Source: an uncultured Phascolarctobacterium sp.
GTDB taxonomy: Bacteria; Bacillota; Negativicutes; Acidaminococcales; Acidaminococcaceae
Assembly: GCA_949287345.1 (NCBI GenBank)
Contig: CASEGD010000093.1
Coordinates: 1 to 5,427 of the forward strand
Direction of reading: 5' to 3'
Length of the DNA: 5,427 nt
Part shown: positions 1 to 5,427 of the stretch, piece by piece
Position numbering within the stretch: the first letter of the stretch is position 1
Layout of the letters: each line of letters opens with the position of its first letter
Notes under the pieces: model-generated
Seen by the model: the letters and a program-made list of their open reading frames with translations, nothing else
Databases searched by the model: none
What the model was told of the DNA's origin: nothing
Position numbers and translations under genes: made by a program

Positions 1-2751
1 ACCTGCCTTGGCGGCGCAATCCGCGACCCGCTTTCCGGACGTGCCTATGTATATCAGGCTATGCGCGTAACCGGCGCTGCCGACCCGCGCGTACCTGTTG
101 AGGACACTCTGCCCGGCAAACTGCCGCAGCGCAAAATTACTATCGGCGCGGCAGCAGGCTACAGCTCTTACGGCAACCAGATCGGCCTTGCAACCGGCCA
201 TGTACAGGAATACTACCACGATAAATTTGTGGCTAAACGCATGGAAGTCGGCGCTGTTGTAGGCGCTGTGCCGCGTAACCTTGTTAAACGCGAAACTCCT
301 GAACCGGGCGACCTTCTGGTACTGCTCGGCGGTAGAACGGGCCGTGATGGCTGCGGCGGCGCAACCGGTTCTTCCAAGGAACATACCGTTGATTCGCTGG
401 CAAGCTGCGGCGCGGAAGTACAGAAAGGCAACCCGCCGACCGAACGCAAAATTCAGCGCCTGTTCCGTAATCCTGAAGTAACGCCGATGATTAAACGCTG
501 CAACGACTACGGCGCAGGCGGCGTATCCGTTGCTAACGGCGAACTGGCCGACGGCATGGTTATCGACCTTGACAAAGTACCAAAAAAATACGAAGGCCTT
601 GACGGCACCGAACTTGCAATTTCCGAATCGCAGGAACGTATGGCGCTTGTCATCGCCCCGGAAAATATTAAAAAATTTGTGGCTTTCGCCGATGAGGAAA
701 ACCTTGAAGCAACCGTTATCGGCGAAGTTACCGACAGCAGGCGCCTTGTAATGTTCTGGCGCGGCGATAAGATTGTTGACCTTTCCCGCGACTTTTTGAA
801 CACCAACGGCGTGGCACAGCATGCCGATGTTAAAGTTCTGGAAACCACCGGCGAATGCGTATTTGATAAAATCCCGGCAGAGGTTGCAGGCAAAGAACTG
901 AAAGACGCATGGCTGGCAAACCTTGGACGTTTGAATGTTTGCAGCCAGAAAGGTTTGAGTGAACGCTTTGACAGCACCATCGGCCGTGGTACCGTGCTGA
1001 TGCCGTTTGGTGGCAAAAAACAGCTTACTCCGTCCGAAGGTATGGTTGGACGCCTGCCCGTACTGCACGGCAAAACAACGGCAGCTTCCGTAATGGCTTG
1101 CGGCTATAATCCGGACGTTGCCTGCTGGAGCCCGTTCCACGGCGCAATGTACGCAGTTGTGGAATCCGTAACGCGCGCCGTTGCTTTGGGCGCTGACCCG
1201 TCCAAACTGCGCCTGACCTGTCAGGAATACTTCCCCAAACTGCATAATACTGAACTTTGGGGCCAGCCGTTTGCGGCACTGCTCGGCGCATTTACCACGC
1301 TAGACGCTTTGGAACTGCCTGCAATCGGCGGCAAGGACAGCATGAGCGGCACCTTTATGGATAAAACCGTTCCGCCGACGCTGGTATCTTTTGCGGTTGA
1401 CGTTATCGACGGCGACAAAGCCGTATCGGCAGAATTCAAACAGGCTGGCAGCAAGGTAGTGTTCCTTTACTGCCCGCGCGATAATAGCGAAGTGCCCGAC
1501 TTCGGCGTGCTGAAACAGAACCTGACCGCAGTGCATAACGCAATGCTGGCAGGCAAAATCAGCGCCGCCGCTGCCGTAAAAGAAGGCGGCATTGCAGCGC
1601 TTATTACAACCATGTGCCTTGGCAACAACCTTGGCTTTGAATTTATTAAACCTTACAACGACACCGACGGACTGTTTACTTTGCAGCCGGGTGGATTGGT
1701 GCTGGAACTTGCGGCAGGCATTGAACCGGAAGAACTGTTCGACGGACTTGACTACATGCTGCTTGGCCACACTGCAGAAAAACCGGTTATCGCTATCAAC
1801 GACGACGTTATCGAAATTGCGGCTGCGTTTAAAGCATACAGCGCTCCGCTGGAAGGCATCTTCCCGTCCAGAACCGCGGATAAAGATGAAAAAGACATCG
1901 ACATGCCGCTTTATAAGGCAGAACTGCCTTTGACCGCACCGGTAACCATTGCCAAACCGCGCGTATTCATTCCGGTATTCCCGGGCATCAACTGCGAATA
2001 CGACAGCGCACGTGCGTTTGAGGACGCAGGAGCGGTTGCGGAAACCTTTATCGTGCGCAACCTTACCCCGCAGGCGGTAGAAGAATCCGTAGCGGCGATG
2101 GTAAAAATGATTGACAACGCGCAGATTGTAATGCTTCCGGGCGGCTTCAGCGCCGGCGACGAACCGGATGGCAGCGGCAAATTTATTGCCACCATGCTGC
2201 GCAACCCGCGCATTAAAGACGCTATCGAGCGTTTGCTTAACGACCACGACGGCCTGATGCTCGGCATCTGCAACGGCTTCCAGGCTCTGGTTAAACTTGG
2301 CCTTGTGCCTTACGGCGAAATCCGCGACATGACTGCTGAAAGCCCGACGCTGACCTTCAACAACATCGGCCGCCACGTATCGCAGATTGTAAGCACGCGC
2401 ATAGTTTCCAATAAATCCCCGTGGTTCAGCTCCGTTGAACCGGGTGAAATTCATTCCGTTGCCGTATCCCACGGCGAAGGACGCTTCTATGCGTCGGAAG
2501 CAACGATTAAAGAACTGTTTGCCAACGGACAGGTGGCAACGCAGTACGTTGATGAAAACGGCAAACCGACCATGGCAATGCCGCATAACCCGAATGGCTC
2601 GCTGTACGCTATTGAAGGCATTACCAGCCCCGACGGCAGAATCCTCGGCAAAATGGGCCATACCGAACGCTTTGTGCCCGGCTTGTTCAAAAATATCAGC
2701 GGCAACAAAGACCAGAAAATCTTCATCAGCGGCGTAAATTATTTTAAATAA
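1..2751 (+). CDS. purL: Phosphoribosylformylglycinamidine synthase, single-chain form (partial, N-terminus missing)
   Basis: FGAM synthase makes FGAM from FGAR, ATP and glutamine in cytosolic de novo purine synthesis. The frame is open from base 1, so the ATG at 61 is an internal Met: the preceding codons read TCLGGAIRDPLSGRAYVYQA, a typical PurL segment. 916 residues are present; single-chain family members usually have about 1200-1300, so roughly 300-350 are missing on the left. In window numbering, the first synthetase half shows a Gly-rich stretch (GGRTGRDGCGG, nt 328-360), DYGAGG (169-174) and SESQERM (208-214). The second half shows GGKDSMSG (443-450). A class I glutamine amidotransferase domain begins near residue 652 (KPRVFIPVFPGINCE). 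Its catalytic triad looks intact: Cys757 in GICNGFQ, His887 and Glu889 in GHTERF. The fused glutaminase rules out the split PurS/PurQ/PurL form. The gene ends with TAA just before a strong terminator. No frameshift or missing key residue is seen. Confidence 0.97.
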   Translation, partial: TCLGGAIRDPLSGRAYVYQAMRVTGAADPRVPVEDTLPGKLPQRKITIGAAAGYSSYGNQIGLATGHVQEYYHDKFVAKRMEVGAVVGAVPRNLVKRETPEPGDLLVLLGGRTGRDGCGGATGSSKEHTVDSLASCGAEVQKGNPPTERKIQRLFRNPEVTPMIKRCNDYGAGGVSVANGELADGMVIDLDKVPKKYEGLDGTELAISESQERMALVIAPENIKKFVAFADEENLEATVIGEVTDSRRLVMFWRGDKIVDLSRDFLNTNGVAQHADVKVLETTGECVFDKIPAEVAGKELKDAWLANLGRLNVCSQKGLSERFDSTIGRGTVLMPFGGKKQLTPSEGMVGRLPVLHGKTTAASVMACGYNPDVACWSPFHGAMYAVVESVTRAVALGADPSKLRLTCQEYFPKLHNTELWGQPFAALLGAFTTLDALELPAIGGKDSMSGTFMDKTVPPTLVSFAVDVIDGDKAVSAEFKQAGSKVVFLYCPRDNSEVPDFGVLKQNLTAVHNAMLAGKISAAAAVKEGGIAALITTMCLGNNLGFEFIKPYNDTDGLFTLQPGGLVLELAAGIEPEELFDGLDYMLLGHTAEKPVIAINDDVIEIAAAFKAYSAPLEGIFPSRTADKDEKDIDMPLYKAELPLTAPVTIAKPRVFIPVFPGINCEYDSARAFEDAGAVAETFIVRNLTPQAVEESVAAMVKMIDNAQIVMLPGGFSAGDEPDGSGKFIATMLRNPRIKDAIERLLNDHDGLMLGICNGFQALVKLGLVPYGEIRDMTAESPTLTFNNIGRHVSQIVSTRIVSNKSPWFSSVEPGEIHSVAVSHGEGRFYASEATIKELFANGQVATQYVDENGKPTMAMPHNPNGSLYAIEGITSPDGRILGKMGHTERFVPGLFKNISGNKDQKIFISGVNYFK

Positions 2752-2767
2752 TGCTTGAGTAACTTTT

Positions 2768-2807
2768 AATACCGTCTCTGCGCTATGCAGGGGCGGTATT
2801 GTTTTTT
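2768..2807 (+). terminator. Intrinsic terminator after purL
   Basis: A 14-bp stem (2768-2781 paired with 2787-2800, arms AATACCGTCTCTGC and GCAGGGGCGGTATT, with two G-U wobbles) closes a 5-nt loop, GCTAT. One G and then six Ts (2802-2807) follow. It begins 17 nt after the purL stop codon. This is the classic Rho-independent form, and it should separate purL transcription from hemW. Confidence 0.93.
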
Positions 2808-2827
2808 GTAATAAAGATTGTTAAAAT
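2799..2827 (+). promoter_or_regulatory. Weak candidate promoter upstream of the palindrome and hemW
   Basis: TTGTTT (2799-2804), then 17 bp, then TAAAAT (2822-2827) resembles a sigma-A promoter: 3/6 matches at -35 and 5/6 at -10. The -35 lies inside the 3' arm and T-tract of the purL terminator. Initiation near 2834 would give hemW a 5' leader of about 200 nt containing the whole palindromic element. The region is AT-rich, so chance matches are likely. It is listed because hemW needs a promoter after the terminator and no better hexamer pair was found. Confidence 0.25.
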
Positions 2828-2846
2828 AAATAAGTAAAAATGGCCG

Positions 2847-2998
2847 AAATCCAAAGGTTTATACTATTGCGGCAACTCAAAAATGCTGCGGCTCCTCCGA
2901 TTCCGTCCGGGCTGCGCGCCGGACTCCCGGGGATTACAGCCTTAAATTTTGCCGCCGCAGTTTTTGTTAGTTGCTTTATAGTACAAGCCTTTGGATTT
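2847..2998. repeat. Imperfect inverted repeat of about 152 bp (MITE-like or leader-hairpin element)
   Basis: The two halves are reverse complements over about 45 nt each, in ordered blocks from outside to centre. Block 1 is AAATCCAAAGG (2847-2857) with CCTTTGGATTT (2988-2998), 11 bp perfect. Block 2 is TTTATACTAT (2858-2867) with ATAGTACAAG (2978-2987), one mismatch and one wobble. Block 3 is GCAACT (2872-2877) with AGTTGC (2969-2974). Block 4 is AAAAA (2879-2883) with TTTTT (2961-2965). Block 5 is CTGCGGC (2886-2892) with GCCGCAG (2954-2960). Small unpaired bulges lie between blocks. The centre has its own hairpin, GTCCGG (2905-2910) with CCGGAC (2919-2924). No convincing target-site duplication is seen at the ends. 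The element fills most of the purL-hemW gap and ends 37 nt before the hemW start. A 63-codon open frame across it (2840-3031) resembles no protein I know and has no ribosome-binding site, so I do not call a gene. Size and shape recall intergenic palindromes such as ERIC or MITEs, but I recognise no named family. Confidence 0.8.
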
Positions 2999-3035
2999 TT
3001 TACGCTTATAGTTAAATTTACAAAAAGGTAACGCT

Positions 3036-4208
3036 ATGCAGCAAACAAATTTACTCCCATACAAACAAATACAGGGCGTTTATGTGCACATACCGTTTTG
3101 CAGGCAAAAGTGCTTATACTGCGATTTTAATTCTTATGCCGGTTTTGGCGCGGACGTAATGGCGGCATATGCTGGTGCCGTATGCCGTGAGATTGCCGGG
3201 CGCAGTAAAGATTTGCCGGTAAACGCCAATGTCAGCATTTATTTTGGCGGCGGCACGCCCAGCCTTTTGCCGGTGGATTGTATTGAACAGATTGTAAGTG
3301 CATTAAAGCAGTACGGCTACTGGCAGCAGCCGCGCGAAGCGAGCATCGAAGCTAACCCCGGCACTGTTGATTTGGCAAAATTAAAAGCGCTGCGGCAGAT
3401 GGGCTTTGACCGCATCAGCTTTGGCGTGCAGAGCCTAAACGATGCCGAGCTGCGCGTGATTGGCCGCGCGCATAATGCGGCAGAGGCGTTGGAAGCCATT
3501 GACCTTGCCCAACAGGCCGGTTTTACGCGTATTAATGCCGATGTTATTTACGGTCTGCCCGGGCAGAACATGGCAAGCCTAAAAAATACCTTGCAGCAGC
3601 TTGCGGCGACCGGCATTGAGCATCTTTCCGTGTACGGCCTGATTGTGGAGGACGGCACGCCGCTGCAAAAGCTGGTGGACGCAGGCAAAATAATTTTGCC
3701 TGACGAGGACGAAGCTGCCGATATGTACGAATTTGTGCAGGCCTTTTTAAAGGCGCAGGGCTTTGAGCGGTACGAAATATCCAACTACGCCCGCGGAGGC
3801 GCATACAGCAAACATAATTTAGTATACTGGCATTATTACCCTTACGCTGCGTTCGGCGCAGGTGCGTGCGGTTTTAATGGCAACGCGCGTTTTACAGGCA
3901 CGCCCGCCGTGCGTAATTATATAGAAGGAATTACAAACGGCAATCCGCTTTACGATGTTGAACAGCTTACGCCCGCCGTGCAGTTTGAGGAATTTATGTT
4001 CATGGGGCTGCGCAAAAAAAGCGGCGTTAATTTATTGGAAGCAAAAGAATGCTTCGGCGTGGACGTACGGCAAAAATACGGCGCGGAGCTTGCGCCTTTT
4101 ATCGCCCGGGGGCTGATAAAAATTGATGAGGACGGGCATAACATCAGCCTGACGGAAGCAGGGATGGAAGTGGGCAACCAAATTTTTGAAATCTTTGTGA
4201 CGGATTAA
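3036..4208 (+). CDS. hemW: HemW, radical-SAM heme chaperone (HemN-like)
   Basis: Cytosolic radical-SAM protein of the HemN/HemW family. HemW binds heme and is thought to deliver it to respiratory or other hemoproteins; older annotations call it oxygen-independent coproporphyrinogen III oxidase. The 390 residues match the usual 370-400. The iron-sulfur motif CX3CX2C is Cys22, Cys26, Cys29 and is followed by DF; HemN enzymes have a fourth cysteine (CX3CX2CXC), absent here. Other family motifs are GGGTP (71-75, SAM binding), EANPGT (105-110), RISFGVQS (126-133), DVIYGLPGQ (169-177) and the HemW-specific HNxxYW (260-265, HNLVYW). A C-terminal winged-helix-like HemN_C region spans about 310-388. 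The start is backed by AAAAGG (3023-3028) seven nt upstream. The gene lies directly before the CIRCE-hrcA unit, a common Bacillota arrangement. No clear terminator follows, so read-through into hrcA is possible. HemW rather than true HemN is well supported by the motifs; heme delivery in this organism is inferred. Confidence 0.95.
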   Translation: MQQTNLLPYKQIQGVYVHIPFCRQKCLYCDFNSYAGFGADVMAAYAGAVCREIAGRSKDLPVNANVSIYFGGGTPSLLPVDCIEQIVSALKQYGYWQQPREASIEANPGTVDLAKLKALRQMGFDRISFGVQSLNDAELRVIGRAHNAAEALEAIDLAQQAGFTRINADVIYGLPGQNMASLKNTLQQLAATGIEHLSVYGLIVEDGTPLQKLVDAGKIILPDEDEAADMYEFVQAFLKAQGFERYEISNYARGGAYSKHNLVYWHYYPYAAFGAGACGFNGNARFTGTPAVRNYIEGITNGNPLYDVEQLTPAVQFEEFMFMGLRKKSGVNLLEAKECFGVDVRQKYGAELAPFIARGLIKIDEDGHNISLTEAGMEVGNQIFEIFVTD

Positions 4209-4237
4209 ATTTTATTTAAAAAATATATAAAAACTTG

Positions 4238-4266
4238 TTGACAATCTCCATAGGCAGTGCTATTCT
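4238..4266 (+). promoter_or_regulatory. Sigma-A-type promoter of the hrcA heat-shock operon
   Basis: A perfect -35 hexamer TTGACA (4238-4243) is followed by an optimal 17-bp spacer and TATTCT (4261-4266, 4/6 to TATAAT). The predicted start, near 4272-4275, falls just before the CIRCE operator, so a repressor bound there would block initiation or early elongation. An AT-rich stretch (about 4207-4233) lies upstream and might act as an UP-like element. This vegetative promoter plus CIRCE is the standard class I heat-shock control. Confidence 0.85.
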
Positions 4267-4278
4267 AATATCAAGATG

Positions 4279-4305
4279 TTAGCACTCTACAATAATGAGT
4301 GCTAA
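4279..4305 (+). promoter_or_regulatory. CIRCE operator (HrcA binding site)
   Basis: TTAGCACTC (4279-4287), nine bases, then GAGTGCTAA (4297-4305) matches the CIRCE consensus exactly in both arms and in spacer length. The palindrome extends two more pairs outward (4277-4307), giving 11-bp arms. It lies about 12 bp after the -10 hexamer, in the 5' leader of hrcA, and ends 22 nt before the hrcA start. HrcA dimers bind such sites to repress the operon; GroE assists HrcA folding in the known systems. Here it implies negative autoregulation of hrcA. Confidence 0.98.
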
Positions 4306-4315
4306 CAATCCCTTC

Positions 4316-4320
4316 GGAGG
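4316..4320 (+). promoter_or_regulatory. Shine-Dalgarno fixing the hrcA start
   Basis: GGAGG lies seven nt before the ATG at 4328. The in-frame upstream ATG at 4295 falls inside the CIRCE operator and has no purine-rich site ahead of it. Protein homology also begins at the later start (MLNERKKKIL), so 4328 is the real initiation codon. Confidence 0.93.
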
Positions 4321-4327
4321 TGGGGAT

Positions 4328-5347
4328 ATGTTAAACGAAAGAAAGAAGAAAATTCTGCAAATCATTATAGAAGATTACATTTCGACGGCGGAGCCGGTAG
4401 GCTCGCGCACCATTGCGCGCAAACATGATTTGGGTTTAAGCCCGGCAACAATCCGCAACGAAATGAGCGACCTGGAGCTTTTGGGATATCTCGAACAGCC
4501 TCACACTTCGGCAGGCCGCGTGCCTTCGGCGCAGGCTTACAGGTTTTACGTCGATTCGATGATTGAGCCTGATACGCTGGACGATAACGACCGCACCTTA
4601 ATCAATACGCTGTACCATGAACAGCAGCGCAGTATCGACGATATCTTCCTTTCCACTGCCAAAATCCTCTCGCAGATGACGCATAACGTGTCGATGGTGC
4701 TGGCCAACCAACATTCGGTCAGCCGTTTCTGCTACTTAAAGTTTTTGCCGCTGGACAGCAACCACGCTATTTTGTGCATCGTTACCGACGACGGCAATGT
4801 AAACAACTGCGTGGTGGAAATACCAGCCGGTATGAGTGTTAAAGAGCTGGAATACATGGCAGGCCGCATTACGCGGATGCTGGAAGGCAAGGCCGTTACC
4901 GATATTGATAAGGACCTGCTGGAGGCAGTGCAGTCAGCGGTTAAGGATGACCGCCTGCTGCATTCTTCACTTCTGCACGTTCTGCGCCGCATGACGCGCC
5001 CCGAAAAGGAAACCTTCTTTATGGGCGGCACAAGGCAGCTGTTAAGCCAGCCGGAGTTCCGCGATATGGAAAAGGTTAAAAACCTTTTAGGCGTGCTGGA
5101 AGAAGAAAAGGTTGTGCGCAACATTTTAAAATCCGGCGAAGAAGGCGACGGGCTGCGCATAACGATTGGCAGCGAAAACAAATTTGAAGGCATTCAGGAT
5201 TGCAGCATGGTGCAGGCAACCTACCGCTTAAACGGCAAAATAGTCGGTACAATGGCGGTGCTGGGGCCGACGCGCATGCAGTACGGCAAGGTAATTGCCG
5301 TTATGGATTATCTTCATAAATATCTGAAAACGATTTTAAATAATTAA
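4328..5347 (+). CDS. hrcA: HrcA, heat-inducible transcription repressor
   Basis: HrcA is a dimeric cytosolic repressor that binds CIRCE and keeps class I heat-shock genes (hrcA-grpE-dnaK-dnaJ, often groESL) low until stress occupies GroEL. From the ATG at 4328 the product has 339 residues, typical for the family. An N-terminal winged helix-turn-helix spans residues 1 to about 70. It carries the signature segments EPVGSRTIA (22-30), the recognition region SPATIRNEMSDLELLGYL (38-55) and the wing QPHTSAGRVPS (57-67). The rest matches the GAF-like and dimerisation part of HrcA, including NQHSVSRFCYLKF and a C-terminal GPTRMQYGKVIAVMDYL segment that is highly characteristic. The start is 22 nt after a perfect CIRCE, so the gene is almost certainly self-repressed. 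The next reading frame starts 11 nt after its TAA stop, indicating cotranscription. It is intact with no unusual features. Confidence 0.98.
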   Translation: MLNERKKKILQIIIEDYISTAEPVGSRTIARKHDLGLSPATIRNEMSDLELLGYLEQPHTSAGRVPSAQAYRFYVDSMIEPDTLDDNDRTLINTLYHEQQRSIDDIFLSTAKILSQMTHNVSMVLANQHSVSRFCYLKFLPLDSNHAILCIVTDDGNVNNCVVEIPAGMSVKELEYMAGRITRMLEGKAVTDIDKDLLEAVQSAVKDDRLLHSSLLHVLRRMTRPEKETFFMGGTRQLLSQPEFRDMEKVKNLLGVLEEEKVVRNILKSGEEGDGLRITIGSENKFEGIQDCSMVQATYRLNGKIVGTMAVLGPTRMQYGKVIAVMDYLHKYLKTILNN

Positions 5348-5358
5348 GGAGGGTAAAG

Positions 5359-5427
5359 ATGCAGGCAGAAGACATTAAAGCTACCCAAAACCCCGATACC
5401 GAAGCTGAACAGACCGAAGCGGCAAAA
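5359..5427 (+). CDS. grpE: Probable GrpE, nucleotide exchange factor of DnaK (partial, first 23 residues)
   Basis: An ATG at 5359 follows AAGGAGGG (5346-5353), a very strong Shine-Dalgarno five nt upstream that overlaps the end of the hrcA stop codon. The frame stays open to the window edge. The 23 visible residues (MQAEDIKATQNPDTEAEQTE, then AAK) are acidic, hydrophilic and low in complexity. That suits the disordered, Glu-rich N-terminus of GrpE, but it is too poorly conserved to prove identity. The call rests mainly on gene order, because grpE follows hrcA in most Bacillota. GrpE drives ADP release from DnaK in the cytosol. dnaK or another heat-shock gene directly after hrcA is less likely, since DnaK would begin with a conserved GIDLGTT segment. 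Confidence 0.8.
   Translation, partial: MQAEDIKATQNPDTEAEQTEAAK

Noticed and set aside
61..63. ATG at 61 as the start of purL
   Set aside because: The same frame is open and reads conserved PurL sequence back to base 1, so this is an internal methionine of a gene cut by the window edge.
1300..2661. 453-codon open frame on the minus strand opposite purL
   Set aside because: It lies wholly antisense to a well-conserved enzyme with intact motifs. Its translation has odd composition (rich in Phe, Val, Arg, His, Asn), shows no family motif and no clear ribosome-binding site. Codon bias of the purL strand readily leaves such a frame open.
2840..3031. 63-codon open frame in the purL-hemW gap, starting at an AUA/AUG-rich stretch near 2840
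   Set aside because: It coincides with the palindromic element, has no Shine-Dalgarno and matches no recognisable protein. Its hydrophobic C-terminal part is explained by the T-rich right arm.
3544..3804. Minus-strand open frames within hemW
   Set aside because: They are short, overlap conserved radical-SAM coding sequence and have no recognisable motifs.
4209..4233. Possible terminator after hemW
   Set aside because: The stretch is only A/T-rich (TTTTATTTAAAAAATATATAAAAA-like), with no G+C-containing stem followed by a T-tract; it may instead aid the downstream promoter.
4295..4327. Upstream in-frame ATG as an alternative hrcA start
   Set aside because: It lies within the CIRCE operator without a ribosome-binding site, whereas the ATG at 4328 has GGAGG at seven nt and matches the family N-terminus.

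Overview
The window is ordinary bacterial chromosome with all genes on the + strand. Gene content and order point to an anaerobic member of the Bacillota (Firmicutes): a single-chain PurL with its own glutaminase domain, then hemW, hrcA and the start of a probable grpE, with a textbook CIRCE operator before hrcA. By eye the base composition is moderate, about half G+C. That and the protein style would suit a Negativicutes/Clostridia-like lineage, but genus-level placement is not supported.

Layout: positions 1-2751 are the C-terminal three quarters of purL (FGAM synthase, de novo purine synthesis), cut off at the left edge. A strong intrinsic terminator (2768-2807) closes that unit. The 284-nt gap to hemW holds this terminator, a weak candidate promoter, and an imperfect inverted repeat of about 152 bp (2847-2998) that folds back along most of its length. 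This MITE-like or leader-hairpin element is the least ordinary part of the window. hemW (3036-4208), a radical-SAM heme chaperone, follows. A 119-nt gap then carries a sigma-A-type promoter (4238-4266) and a perfect CIRCE operator (4279-4305), followed by hrcA (4328-5347). Eleven nucleotides after hrcA, behind a strong Shine-Dalgarno, a new acidic reading frame begins (5359 to the right edge), very probably grpE.

How the genes work together: hrcA and the downstream frame form the start of a class I heat-shock operon. HrcA binds CIRCE and represses its own operon together with the grpE-dnaK-dnaJ genes expected beyond the edge. hemW commonly sits just upstream of hrcA in Bacillota, usually after lepA; here the gene before it is purL, which is functionally unrelated and separated by a terminator. 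I see no RNA genes, CRISPR arrays, complete transposons or defence genes. No novel multi-gene system is visible; the palindromic element is the only structure that the genes and their normal control sites do not explain.
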